A stretch of DNA of 64,000 nt from an uncultured Bacteroidales bacterium. Lineage in GTDB: Bacteria; Bacteroidota; Bacteroidia; Bacteroidales; Muribaculaceae. This document shows positions 26,884-36,273 of this stretch, in pieces (within the stretch, counting starts at the first letter, position 1; every line of letters starts with the position of its first letter). The notes under the pieces were generated by a model. It searched no databases and was not told where the DNA came from. It saw only the letters and a list, made by a program, of their open reading frames with translations. The position numbers and the translations under genes are program-made. The stretch is from positions 19,674 to 83,673 of the forward strand of contig CASBHZ010000004.1 in assembly GCA_949123685.1 (NCBI GenBank). Direction: 5' to 3'.

Positions 26884-27790
26884 TCTGTTGCTGTCCTATA
26901 TAGTACCTGTATATAATACAGGTCAATGGTTGGAAAAGTGTCTACTTTCCATATCAAGTTATGAATTTGATTCATGCGAAATCATAGTGGTAGATGATGG
27001 CTCTGAAGATAATTCCTCTGAAATAATAAAAGTTATTGAGGAAAACGACAATCGAGTGAGGAGCATTCACCAATCCAATCAAGGACTTTCATCAGCCAGA
27101 AATGCAGGTCTTGAGATTGCAAGAGGCAAATATGTCCTTTTTGTCGATAGCGACGATATCATAGATGTTCAAAACGTGTTATACATGCTTAAGAAAGCGA
27201 TGGATGAAAATGCTGACGTAATAGCAGGAAGAATATTGTGTTTTGATGAAAATGGCACATATAGCAAATGGGGAAAATATTTAAATAAAGCTGTATTTCC
27301 TGATGGGGTATCTTATTTACAAGCGATATATAAAAATGCTACATACGCCCCTATGGTATTTGGATATTTGGTGAAAAGAGAATTAATCATCTTACATAAA
27401 CTTAGATTTAAGGGGGGCATAATACACGAAGATGAACTTTGGACACCGACCTTATTACTCAGAGCCAAAAAAATCATAACGGTAGAGAAGTATCATTACC
27501 TTTATCGTACGCAGAGAAAGGGTTCAATTACATCGTCAAGTCTTGTTTTTAATAAAATTTATTCATTATCAGTAATAATTTATAATCTGACAGATGATTA
27601 TCTTCGCTGTTTGATCAGTTCAGAAAAAACTGTCAGAGCACTCTCATTTTTCAGATGGAGAATAAATGTGCTTTGCTCTATATGTGTCTGTATAGACGTT
27701 CCTTCGGGAGGTCTGTTTCGAATTTTTAAGGATTTCTCATTGGGCTGTCTGTCTTATTTTAATCGTGAGATAAAAAGTTATCAACAATGA
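26876..27790 (+). CDS. Family 2 glycosyltransferase
   Basis: The product has 304 residues. The N-terminal GT-A fold is clear: LSYIVPVYNTGQWLEKCLLSI, EIIVVDDGSEDNS, the NQGLSSARNAGLEIARGKYVLFVDSDD segment with the DxD motif near residue 100, and a later HEDELW acid motif. It transfers a sugar from a nucleotide sugar to an acceptor in the cytoplasm. It overlaps both neighbours by 4-8 bp, so it is made together with the C39 exporter; glycosylation of the exported peptide is an attractive but unproven idea. Confidence 0.9.
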   Translation: MDDLLLSYIVPVYNTGQWLEKCLLSISSYEFDSCEIIVVDDGSEDNSSEIIKVIEENDNRVRSIHQSNQGLSSARNAGLEIARGKYVLFVDSDDIIDVQNVLYMLKKAMDENADVIAGRILCFDENGTYSKWGKYLNKAVFPDGVSYLQAIYKNATYAPMVFGYLVKRELIILHKLRFKGGIIHEDELWTPTLLLRAKKIITVEKYHYLYRTQRKGSITSSSLVFNKIYSLSVIIYNLTDDYLRCLISSEKTVRALSFFRWRINVLCSICVCIDVPSGGLFRIFKDFSLGCLSYFNREIKSYQQ

Positions 27791-29985
27791 AAAATTTTCC
27801 TCACTTTCGTCAACTCGATGCAATGGATTGCGGACCAACATGCCTGAAAATGATTGCATCATATTATGGGAAAGATTATACGCTTGAAACTCTTCGCAAA
27901 AGATCTTTCATTACTCGCTCGGGAGTATCCATGCTTGGAATAAGCGACGCTGCAGAATCAATAGGATTTAAGACTATGGGAGTAAGGATATCCTTCCCTC
28001 AATTAATCAATGATATGCCATTGCCGTGTATTCTTCACTGGAATCAAAAGCATTTCGTGGTATGTTACCGTTTAAAGAAAACAAAAGATGGATACGTGTT
28101 TTATATAGCCGATCCCGCTACAAAAAATCTGGCTTTCAAGGAGAAGGAGATACGCCGCTGTTGGTTGTCCACAAAAGTCGGAGGAGAAGAACGGGGAGCT
28201 GCATTGGCTTTGGAACCTACTCCTTTTTTTTATGAAAAAGAGGATGAACACGTAAAAAAACACAAATCACTGTCTTTTTTTACGAAGTATCTTTGGCCTT
28301 ACCGTAAAGAGTTCATCCAGCTCTTTATCGGACTGTTGGTAACAAGCGTGCTTCAACTAATATTCCCTTTCCTTACTCAGGCTCTTGTGGATGTAGGTAT
28401 TCGCAATAATAGCATCAACTTCATATTGCTTATATTGGCCTCTCAACTTATCCTGTCGGTTTCGCAATTGGCGGTGGACTTTATCCGTAGTTGGATTTTG
28501 CTCCATATCAACGTAAGAATAAATATATCGTTGATTTCTGACTTCCTCATAAAGCTAATGAAATTACCTATCAGTTTTTTCGATGCGAAAAACATTGGCG
28601 ATATAATGCAACGTATAGGAGACCATAACAGAATTGAGTCATTTTTAACAGGATCTTCTCTAAACACTCTGTTCTCATTCATTAGTTTTTTCATATTCAG
28701 CATTGTGCTGGCAATATATAATCCTATGACTCTGCTGATCTACCTTATTGGCAATTCATTGTATATTGGCTGGATTTCCATATTTTTAAAATATCGCCGT
28801 GAACTTGACATAAGAAGATTTACCCAAGCTTCCGGAGAACAAAGCACCCTTATCCAAATGATTACAGGCATGCAGGAAATCAAACTCAATAACTGCGAGC
28901 GTCAGAAAAGGTGGAAATGGGAAGGGATACAAGTAAAACTTTTCAAAATCAGTGTTAAAAGTCAGGCTTTGGGACAAATACAACAGGTCGGTTCAGTTTT
29001 TTTTAATCAGATGACAAACATCATCATATCATTTATTGCCGCGAAAGGTGTGGTGGAAGGAACAATGACGCTTGGCATGATGGTATCTCTTACATATATA
29101 GTGGGAGCTTTGAACGGACCGATAAATTCCTTCATAAGTTTTATCCGCCAGTTGCAGGATGCCAAGATCAGCCTTGAGCGTCTCAATGAGATCCATGGCA
29201 AAGAGGACGAAGATGTTGATCTGGATAATAGGATAAATGAAATCTCTGAGACCAATGATATAGAACTCAGGAATGTTTCTTTCAGTTATGATGGAGCCGA
29301 GCGCAACTACGTCATTTCAGATATGAATCTGACTGTGCCTGCGGGGAAAATTACTGCTATTGTTGGAGCCAGCGGCGGTGGGAAGACCACCATTATAAAG
29401 CTGATCATGGGATTCTACGAGCCGATGAAAGGAGAAATTCTTATCGGTGGCATTCCTCTGAAGAAGATAAATCCTCACGTATGGAGAGAACATACCGGAG
29501 CTGTGATGCAGGATGGGTTCATTTTTTCTGACTCCATATCGGCTAATATTGCTATTTCTGATGAATCTGTTGACTTAAAAAAGCTTCAGAAAGCCGTTGA
29601 GATAGCAAATATCAAGCGATTTATTGAAGATTTACCGTTGGGTTATGATACAAAAATCGGTATGGAAGGCAACGGAATAAGCCAAGGTCAGAAGCAGCGT
29701 ATTTTGATTGCCCGAACAGTATATAAGAATCCTGATTATATATTTCTTGATGAAGCTACCAATGCACTTGATGCCAATAATGAACATGAGATAATCGACT
29801 CACTCAATGAGTTCTATAAAGGGAAAACCGTAGTTATAGTAGCTCATCGATTAAGCACAATTAAGAATGCTGACAATATTGTTGTAATAGACAAAGGTAC
29901 CATTGTCGAACAAGGCACACATAAAGAGCTTATAGCCCGTAAAGGAAGCTATTACAATCTTGTACGAAATCAGATTGAACAATAG
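27787..29985 (+). CDS. Peptidase-containing (C39) ABC exporter
   Basis: The product has 732 residues. Domain order: C39 double-glycine peptidase (about 1-130) with Cys15 in MDCGPTC, His89 in QKHFVV and Asp109 in ADPA, a full catalytic set; six-helix ABC membrane domain (about 165-450); ATPase with Walker A GASGGGKTT (527-535), signature ISQGQKQR, Walker B IFLDEATNALD and the H-loop VAHRLST. Such exporters cut leader peptides after GG and move the core peptide across the inner membrane. The gene overlaps the glycosyltransferase by 4 bp and is followed after 2 bp by a HlyD-like partner. I found no GG-leader precursor nearby. Confidence 0.95.
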   Translation: MKNFPHFRQLDAMDCGPTCLKMIASYYGKDYTLETLRKRSFITRSGVSMLGISDAAESIGFKTMGVRISFPQLINDMPLPCILHWNQKHFVVCYRLKKTKDGYVFYIADPATKNLAFKEKEIRRCWLSTKVGGEERGAALALEPTPFFYEKEDEHVKKHKSLSFFTKYLWPYRKEFIQLFIGLLVTSVLQLIFPFLTQALVDVGIRNNSINFILLILASQLILSVSQLAVDFIRSWILLHINVRINISLISDFLIKLMKLPISFFDAKNIGDIMQRIGDHNRIESFLTGSSLNTLFSFISFFIFSIVLAIYNPMTLLIYLIGNSLYIGWISIFLKYRRELDIRRFTQASGEQSTLIQMITGMQEIKLNNCERQKRWKWEGIQVKLFKISVKSQALGQIQQVGSVFFNQMTNIIISFIAAKGVVEGTMTLGMMVSLTYIVGALNGPINSFISFIRQLQDAKISLERLNEIHGKEDEDVDLDNRINEISETNDIELRNVSFSYDGAERNYVISDMNLTVPAGKITAIVGASGGGKTTIIKLIMGFYEPMKGEILIGGIPLKKINPHVWREHTGAVMQDGFIFSDSISANIAISDESVDLKKLQKAVEIANIKRFIEDLPLGYDTKIGMEGNGISQGQKQRILIARTVYKNPDYIFLDEATNALDANNEHEIIDSLNEFYKGKTVVIVAHRLSTIKNADNIVVIDKGTIVEQGTHKELIARKGSYYNLVRNQIEQ

Positions 29986-29987
29986 TC

Positions 29988-30479
29988 ATGCCAGATATTG
30001 AATACAATATAGAACTGATGAGCGAAGAAGCTCAAGAAGTGATGAATAGAATTCCTCCATCCATACAACGATGGGGAATCTCTATAATTGCCATAATCAT
30101 CGCAACTCTTATAGCATTTGCTTCGACTGTCAAAATTCCTTTGACTGATACATGCGATTATAAATTAGAGTGGGGCAATGACAATCATCCGGACATCACT
30201 CTGTTCATCCCTTCTCCTTCAATACAATCAGTGGCTAATGGGAATAACAGTATTGTTTTGACATCTGAGGCTTTCCCTGAGAAATTTGCCTCCAAAATGA
30301 ATGCAGAAATTTATCATATCGACAAATCTCCAATCCGGATTGGCAAAAAATATTATTATGTCGCTAAGGCTCGTTTGACGACAACAGATGAAACATACCT
30401 TTTACAATCAAAATTAAATATTAATGGAACGGCAGTTATTACCACAGGCTACACATCTATTATTAAACAAATTTTGTAA
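29988..30479 (+). CDS. Truncated (mini) HlyD-like periplasmic adaptor
   Basis: The product has 163 residues. The N-terminus (EEAQEVMNRIPPSIQRWGI, then a membrane helix at about 28-50) matches the start of HlyD-type adaptors that partner C39 exporters in Bacteroidetes, and the C-terminus (GKKYYYVAKARL... INGTAVITTGYTSIIKQIL) matches their distal beta-barrel and tail. The central lipoyl and coiled-coil hairpin regions, normally 200 or more residues, are missing without a frameshift. Such a protein could not reach TolC in the usual way. Either it is a decayed adaptor or a minimal form with a different role. It is the last gene of the operon. Confidence 0.7.
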   Translation: MPDIEYNIELMSEEAQEVMNRIPPSIQRWGISIIAIIIATLIAFASTVKIPLTDTCDYKLEWGNDNHPDITLFIPSPSIQSVANGNNSIVLTSEAFPEKFASKMNAEIYHIDKSPIRIGKKYYYVAKARLTTTDETYLLQSKLNINGTAVITTGYTSIIKQIL

Positions 30480-30507
30480 CCAGACCAAACTCTTAATTAC
30501 CAGCTTC

Positions 30508-33378
30508 TTATTTCTTTTTGGGTGCTTTGTGGAATTTCCACTGAACGTGGAACATCACATATCGGGGAAGAACATTAGTGTAGGTTTCAATCCTCGCCTG
30601 TGCATTCACACTATAGAATACATTGTTCAGATTGTGAAGAATATCAAAACCATCAACCATGAACGTCAACTGACCATTCAGTATTGTGTAGGTTGCCCTG
30701 ACATTCCATACAAAATTGGTCTTGTTAAGCGATGCGTCAGAATAACCTCGCCTTGTGTAGACAGTAAAATCAGTTGACAGTCCGAATCCGACGGGCAATG
30801 AGAAATCGCCACGGATTCCGTAACGATAATCCTGTGCTGTGAAATTATTGAAATTGACCTGCTTGCTTGCAAAGTGACTTAGTCTGCCTTCTCCATTCAA
30901 GGCAATTTTGTTTCTCCCGAATTTATAAGATAATTCTATGTTTTCGCTAAACAAAACATTATCAACTTTATTCCTCATAGGAGTTGAAGTATTCTCGCTA
31001 ATAAGATCCACGCTGCGATGATAATCGATAGTTGTTGTATTCCCAAATCTGAACTTTTCTATTGGGCCGAAACCAAATGAGAAATATTGGGATAATCCCA
31101 TCTTGTAATTTCCGTTCACATTGCATACCTTACCTGTTTTTACACCGGTAGATGAATCATATCCGTAACCATATGTGATAGCGTTGTGCAAGAACGTGGC
31201 ATAAAGTCTATAACTCTGATATTTTTTAGAATCTTTTCGGTATGAAAAACTTAAATCATGTAACTCTTCGTCTTTCAATTCTGGGTTCCCGAGGCGCACT
31301 ATGAGCGGATCAAGGTCGTTTTTGAATTCTACCATATCAACAAGATCGGGCGAAGATACCTTTCTGCTGTATGTGAAATAAAAACGGTGCGGTCTTCCCA
31401 AATAATTGATATTAAGAGAGGCGTCCCCTAAGAATATCTTATTTCTCGAAAATGAAGTGTTGATGTTACCTCTTATATAATGGAGATATTGATTTCTATA
31501 ATTGATAGGTAAGTTGAGGTTAAGATATAATTTGTCTGTTGGCCACCATGTCCATTTGAAGTTAATTGAATGATAGTTTTCCGTCTTGTTGCTGTTAAAA
31601 CTGTTATCCGGATCTAAAGAGGAAACATACTCCATTTTTGAAGGTAGCCATTCTAATGGATGTCCTTCAGGAAGGAAATCATATATATTTTCAAGACGGT
31701 ATAAATCGGATACCTCGTGTGAATATTTATGTTCATACTGATACCATGAATCAAGAAACATTCCCGGTCGGATTGCCCAAATATATCCGACCGCACCTTT
31801 ACCTGTCCATTGGTAATTGGGAGAATTGTCGAAATAGCGGTCATAGTAATCGGAAGGAGTCGGATTATTACCGAAATTCAGGATATATCTTTGGAATTTG
31901 TCATAGTGATGACGTCTGTAATTTCCGGATATTAAATATGTCATTGCATCCGCGTCATTATGCAATTTTATCTTGCTGCTTGCTGAAAGACTTGCTTCCA
32001 TGCTGTGCCCAAGCCTTTTATTATCATCCTTATTCCTGTTGACTATTGACGCGAGAACTCCAGCGGAAGCTCCGTCATAGAGGTTGTTGATGAAATCCTT
32101 TCCCATGTCGTTCCATTCTTTTGAGAATACAGCGGAAGATAGACTGGAGAAATCATTGTTTTTCGAATATTTGAAACTTGGATTTACTTTTAAATTCCAT
32201 TTCGACTTTTGGATGTCAAGGGAATGAGACGTAGTAAGTGATAAAGACTTATTTTTTGACTGTGAATAGGAGTAGCCGTATGTGTGGCCGCCCGGCAGAA
32301 AATTTGTTGTGAGGACACTTCTGTAATCCTTTACCGTTTGATGTGTTGCCATTATGTCTCCGGAAAAAGACACATCCCGGTACGGCATCTTTGCCCAATA
32401 GTCAAAACCTCCCTGATATGTCTTGAAATCGCCCGATTGCATGGAACCCGGTGTAAAGTCGGTGTCCTGTCCGGGTTTACGGCTGTCACTGAGGTTATTG
32501 GCGTTGCCATAGAGAGAAAGGCGCGCATTGTCGGAATACCAAAGTCCGAACAGACGGCCAAGATACCTTTTGCTTGAGCCGTAACCGGCTTCCATGTTTG
32601 TTAGCAGTCCCTGATTATATTCCTTTTTTAACCGCACGTCCATAGAAAGATGTCTTTCGCCGAAATCCTTTCCCATGATCCTGTCCATGTCATCCTGCCG
32701 TTCGTATACTGCTATGTTCTTGACCGCATAGGCCCCGAGGTTCTCAAGTATCATCTTTCGGTCGCCTTTGAAGAAATCCTTACCGTTAAGCAATAGATTC
32801 TCGACATACCTGCCATTGACATAAATCTGGCTGCCGTCTTTGAGCTCCACTCCGGGCATCTGACGTATCAGTGCGTCGAGCATGCTCCCTTCGGCAAGTA
32901 CAAACGCATCTGCATTGTATATGATAGTGTCTCCTTTGTTATAGAACATAACCTTGGATGCTTTCACAACCACCTCATCAAGCACCGTGGGTATTCTTTT
33001 CATATAAATCTTACCCAAATTCATATTATCAACACGTTTTGAAATGGTTGTCGGATCTATATCCAGATGCAACGTCTCATAGTCTTTACGAGAGAGTTCG
33101 AGTATATATTTCTTATTTCTATCTACATTCGGAAAAATAAAGATCGACTTTTTTTCAAATGTACCCTTGACAGCCCCGTCATATTCTCCGACAGCTTTAG
33201 TCTTGGCAACGATTGTGCTATCTTGATAATTTAACAACTTGGCGTCTGCTACAAACAGCTGTGTATCTGTAGCCCTGTCATATACATTTCCTTGTATGGT
33301 GATTTTATCACCTGCATAAGCTACGACTGAGATGTTATATATCAAAGTCAGAAGGCAGATGCAGATTCTCGTATTCAT
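30508..33378 (-). CDS. Outer-membrane beta-barrel protein (TonB-receptor-like)
   Basis: The product has 956 residues with signal peptide ending near VVAYA. A carboxypeptidase-regulatory-like domain (about 25-125), a DEVVVKASK segment, a plug-like region (IRQMPGVELKDGSQIYVNGRYVENLLLNGKDFF) and a long barrel follow; it matches the outer-membrane beta-barrel family related to TonB receptors. No oligosaccharide partner is encoded nearby. It is the last gene of the sigma-factor operon and faces the C39 operon tail to tail with 28 bp between. It could be an export or uptake pore for the same peptide, but that is speculation. Confidence 0.88.
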   Translation of the reverse strand: MNTRICICLLTLIYNISVVAYAGDKITIQGNVYDRATDTQLFVADAKLLNYQDSTIVAKTKAVGEYDGAVKGTFEKKSIFIFPNVDRNKKYILELSRKDYETLHLDIDPTTISKRVDNMNLGKIYMKRIPTVLDEVVVKASKVMFYNKGDTIIYNADAFVLAEGSMLDALIRQMPGVELKDGSQIYVNGRYVENLLLNGKDFFKGDRKMILENLGAYAVKNIAVYERQDDMDRIMGKDFGERHLSMDVRLKKEYNQGLLTNMEAGYGSSKRYLGRLFGLWYSDNARLSLYGNANNLSDSRKPGQDTDFTPGSMQSGDFKTYQGGFDYWAKMPYRDVSFSGDIMATHQTVKDYRSVLTTNFLPGGHTYGYSYSQSKNKSLSLTTSHSLDIQKSKWNLKVNPSFKYSKNNDFSSLSSAVFSKEWNDMGKDFINNLYDGASAGVLASIVNRNKDDNKRLGHSMEASLSASSKIKLHNDADAMTYLISGNYRRHHYDKFQRYILNFGNNPTPSDYYDRYFDNSPNYQWTGKGAVGYIWAIRPGMFLDSWYQYEHKYSHEVSDLYRLENIYDFLPEGHPLEWLPSKMEYVSSLDPDNSFNSNKTENYHSINFKWTWWPTDKLYLNLNLPINYRNQYLHYIRGNINTSFSRNKIFLGDASLNINYLGRPHRFYFTYSRKVSSPDLVDMVEFKNDLDPLIVRLGNPELKDEELHDLSFSYRKDSKKYQSYRLYATFLHNAITYGYGYDSSTGVKTGKVCNVNGNYKMGLSQYFSFGFGPIEKFRFGNTTTIDYHRSVDLISENTSTPMRNKVDNVLFSENIELSYKFGRNKIALNGEGRLSHFASKQVNFNNFTAQDYRYGIRGDFSLPVGFGLSTDFTVYTRRGYSDASLNKTNFVWNVRATYTILNGQLTFMVDGFDILHNLNNVFYSVNAQARIETYTNVLPRYVMFHVQWKFHKAPKKK

Positions 33379-33418
33379 AAATGTAAAATTTTATGTCAGT
33401 TGCCAATATTATTTTTAT

Positions 33419-33952
33419 TCACTTGGAAAACGAGTCGATGAGTTCAGATAAAGTTTTCTCATGAATTTTCCCGGAGAGAATAATGAGTACGGTCTTCTTG
33501 CCAGACGCTTTGGAAAACATTAGCACAGTCTTGTAATATGACGTATCGTTATATATGGGAAATCCATATATGACCACTTCGTTTGAATCCTTTTTCTGAG
33601 ACATAAGTAGCTCCGCATTATTAAACTCTGTGACATCTGCTATATAGGATTCCATGAGTCTTTTACCCTCTATTTCAGCCTCCGCACTTCCAAGCTGGAA
33701 CACCCTTATGGAACAGACCTCTCCTTTGTCTGCAAGAATAGAAAGAGGACTTTCCGCATTATCCTTAGGTAACTTCTTAAGCACGGATTTTGTAAGGTAA
33801 GTCACACTCACATTCGGGAGGGCGGAAATATTAGACATTATTTCCGTTCTCCTTTTTTTATTTGTAGTTGTCTCATTATGTTGTAAACTCTGCGCAACCG
33901 CACCGCTTACAATAAAGACAAGTGATAGAATAGCTGTAAGTATCCTTCTCAT
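33419..33952 (-). CDS. DUF4252-type secreted protein
   Basis: The product has 177 residues with signal peptide (LSLVFIVSGAVAQ). The pattern ISALPNVSVTYLTKSVLKKL at the start and KTVLIILSGKIHEKTLSELIDSF at the end fits the DUF4252 family, which commonly lies downstream of ECF sigma and anti-sigma genes in Bacteroidetes. The function is unknown, possibly a periplasmic sensor of the sigma pathway. Four bp separate it from the upstream gene. Confidence 0.75.
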   Translation of the reverse strand: MRRILTAILSLVFIVSGAVAQSLQHNETTTNKKRRTEIMSNISALPNVSVTYLTKSVLKKLPKDNAESPLSILADKGEVCSIRVFQLGSAEAEIEGKRLMESYIADVTEFNNAELLMSQKKDSNEVVIYGFPIYNDTSYYKTVLMFSKASGKKTVLIILSGKIHEKTLSELIDSFSK

Positions 33953-33956
33953 ATCA

Positions 33957-34601
33957 CTAAATATTAATATCTGTTGTTTTATTTATTTCAATGCTCTCTA
34001 AAGATTCCTCGACCTCACTCTGTGCCATATGGATATTTGATAATATATTGAGTAAAGCTTCGTCTATTGTCTGCACAGCATTGTCGAATTCCTCATCGTT
34101 AATTTCTGTAATTACAGATTCTTCAATTGTGTGTAAAGAAGTCTTTTCCGTTGGGGTATTTTCTAAAGAGTTTACCGATATTGAAACTTCTTCAGATGAG
34201 GTCGCACCTGACATTGCGATACCTTCAATTTTTTCCGTTGCAATCGAATTCTTTGCCACGTATTCTTTTGTGGCAGACAATTCTTTATTAACATGATTAA
34301 ATGTGCCGATGAACACACAAATCAATAATATAACAGCGGCAATACCTTCCCAAATTATTTTTTTGAAAAATTTTGCCCGTCTAAATCTTTTATCTATCGC
34401 ATCAGTCAGATTCTTCTCAAAGCCATTCGGTAATACAGGTTCGCATGATTCAATTGCAAGAAATATCCTGCATTCAGTTTCAAGCTCGGGGGATAAATCT
34501 CTCGCTTCTTTCAACAATGAAAGCAATGCCTTATAATCATCGGATGAAATCTCTCCCGAATAATACATTTCAAGCAAATAATTAATTCTTCTTTGTACCA
34601 T
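33957..34601 (-). CDS. Putative anti-sigma factor, single-pass membrane protein
   Basis: The product has 214 residues. A cytoplasmic N-terminus of about 90 residues (YYSGEISSDDYKALLSLL) precedes one membrane helix (about 98-117, IAAVILLICVFIGTF) and a Ser/Thr/Glu-rich periplasmic tail. It lies 3 bp after an ECF sigma gene, the usual place for its membrane-bound inhibitor. There is no recognisable zinc-type anti-sigma motif, so the call rests on topology and position. Confidence 0.65.
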   Translation of the reverse strand: MVQRRINYLLEMYYSGEISSDDYKALLSLLKEARDLSPELETECRIFLAIESCEPVLPNGFEKNLTDAIDKRFRRAKFFKKIIWEGIAAVILLICVFIGTFNHVNKELSATKEYVAKNSIATEKIEGIAMSGATSSEEVSISVNSLENTPTEKTSLHTIEESVITEINDEEFDNAVQTIDEALLNILSNIHMAQSEVEESLESIEINKTTDINI

Positions 34602-34604
34602 ATC

Positions 34605-35093
34605 TCACCTATTTGATATACATGCTCTAATTTTGCTACGTGCCCTACTTAAGATAACACGCACGTTACCCGGTGTGGTGCCAAGTATATCCGCAATTTC
34701 GGCGTTTGAAAAACCTCCGAATGCGCTCAATTGAAACACCCTCTTTTGTTCAGGTGGCAAACGGTTCATTGCCCGGAAAACAAAATCAGACAAGTTGCTA
34801 TACTCCACATTACTACATATGTCTTCTTCTGATTCGACTTCCACAATCTTATCCATTATGAAAGTTACCTTCCTGTCACGTATGATGTTGAGACATCTAT
34901 TGCGCACAACATTAAGACAATATGATTTTATATCCGATATATTTTTTAGTTGTCTTCGCCTTTCCCAGAGTTTAAGCATCGCATCCTGTACCGCATCCAT
35001 TGCCTCACAGTCATTTTTCATTACTGTGACAGCGACTCGATACATCGGCTTGTAATATGGTTGAATTTTTGCCTTAAACTCTTCGCTATTCAT
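34605..35093 (-). CDS. ECF RNA polymerase sigma-70 factor
   Basis: The product has 162 residues. Region 2 (KNDCEAMDAVQDAMLKLWERR...YCLNVVRNRCLN) and region 4 (LPPEQKRVFQLSAFGGFSNAEIADILGTTPGNVRVILSRAR) are both complete and joined by a short linker, as in ECF sigma factors. It heads the operon sigma, putative anti-sigma, DUF4252, outer-membrane barrel and probably drives it in response to an envelope signal. The 292 bp upstream show no gene. Confidence 0.93.
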   Translation of the reverse strand: MNSEEFKAKIQPYYKPMYRVAVTVMKNDCEAMDAVQDAMLKLWERRRQLKNISDIKSYCLNVVRNRCLNIIRDRKVTFIMDKIVEVESEEDICSNVEYSNLSDFVFRAMNRLPPEQKRVFQLSAFGGFSNAEIADILGTTPGNVRVILSRARSKIRACISNR

Positions 35094-35385
35094 TATTCAA
35101 AATTGTTATATCTATAAGACACATGTCCTCCACAAAACGTTACAAGAAAAAAGCATTTATAATAAGCGATTCGTGAATGAGCGTCAGCATACAGATGTCT
35201 AAATATAATACTATTACAATAGTTGCTGAATGAAACAAAGGCTGTAAATGAAATCTTCGCTTAGGGAATGTCGGATCATATCATGGAATTCTTATACGTA
35301 TGTTATGATAGATCGTACCTTTTATTAGGTCTGTGCCGAAATCAATAGTCTCTCTTCTCGGATGTATGCCAACTTACCGGTGACT

Positions 35386-36273
35386 TCATGCAATTCCATA
35401 CCAGGATTTATTTGCATGAATGAACATAAAACACGGTTCATAGTAAGCATTAGGTGACCACCCAGGTGCAATCCTTTTATTAATTGGATCTAAATTATGA
35501 AAATTTGAAAAATCCATATCTTTGCCCTGCAACTGACAAAGTATCTGAGAATGTACACTTTTCTCTTTGTCCTTCAGAAATGTTGTCCTTTGATTTATAT
35601 CTGACAGAAGTCTATTAACTTTTGTAGGATATATATTTAACCTCCGTGCACATTCAAGAAAATAAAATATAGAATGCAAATATTGACAACTCATTTCTTC
35701 TCTATAATATATTGGAGGCACATCTATGTTCAATAACCTGTCACAGTGATCAATAAATGTGATTATAGATTCTTGAATAGAGTAACATAATAGTGAGTCA
35801 TCATGTGGAAAAACAGATACAAGAGACAGTGCTTCTCCAAGACAATCTCTGTCATCTAAGATTATTGACGGTGTCACATTCAGACCTGGATTACGCTTAA
35901 TGCATTTAAGCACAATCGAACCTAAATCAATATCAAGATCCACTACATCGAGTTTGGTCAATATACTAATAACATAAGGCAACGACATGAGGCCATCAAT
36001 AAACCGTCTATCAAAAGAATCTATAGAGTTTGGTTGGGTCAAAACTTCCCTTAAAATATTCTGACAGATTATTCGCTCGTTTTCATCACTCAGCAATTCT
36101 GAATGAAGAGAATGATATAACAGCAAACCAACCTTGCCATTCAATAGTGACATATTATCCATGAATGACTGGTTACATATATAAGTATGGATTATCTCAA
36201 GTAAATCCATTTTTGTGAAGCGTTTGCCATTCATGAGATTACGATAAAATTTACATTCAAAAGGCTCTGTCAT
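35386..36273 (-). CDS. Divergent LanC-like protein
   Basis: The product has 295 residues, mostly helical, without signal peptide. The N-terminal pattern NQSFMDNMSLLNGKVGLLLYHSLHS resembles the start of Bacteroidetes LanC-like (lanthionine synthetase C-type) proteins, where a GK(M/V)G-hydrophobic-FFYHYAR segment occurs in the same place. The glycine-rich repeats are weak and the zinc-binding CHG motif of active LanC enzymes is absent. It may be a non-catalytic or diverged relative. It lies near, but not in, the C39 export operon. It could equally be an unrelated alpha-helical protein. Confidence 0.4.
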   Translation of the reverse strand: MTEPFECKFYRNLMNGKRFTKMDLLEIIHTYICNQSFMDNMSLLNGKVGLLLYHSLHSELLSDENERIICQNILREVLTQPNSIDSFDRRFIDGLMSLPYVISILTKLDVVDLDIDLGSIVLKCIKRNPGLNVTPSIILDDRDCLGEALSLVSVFPHDDSLLCYSIQESIITFIDHCDRLLNIDVPPIYYREEMSCQYLHSIFYFLECARRLNIYPTKVNRLLSDINQRTTFLKDKEKSVHSQILCQLQGKDMDFSNFHNLDPINKRIAPGWSPNAYYEPCFMFIHANKSWYGIA

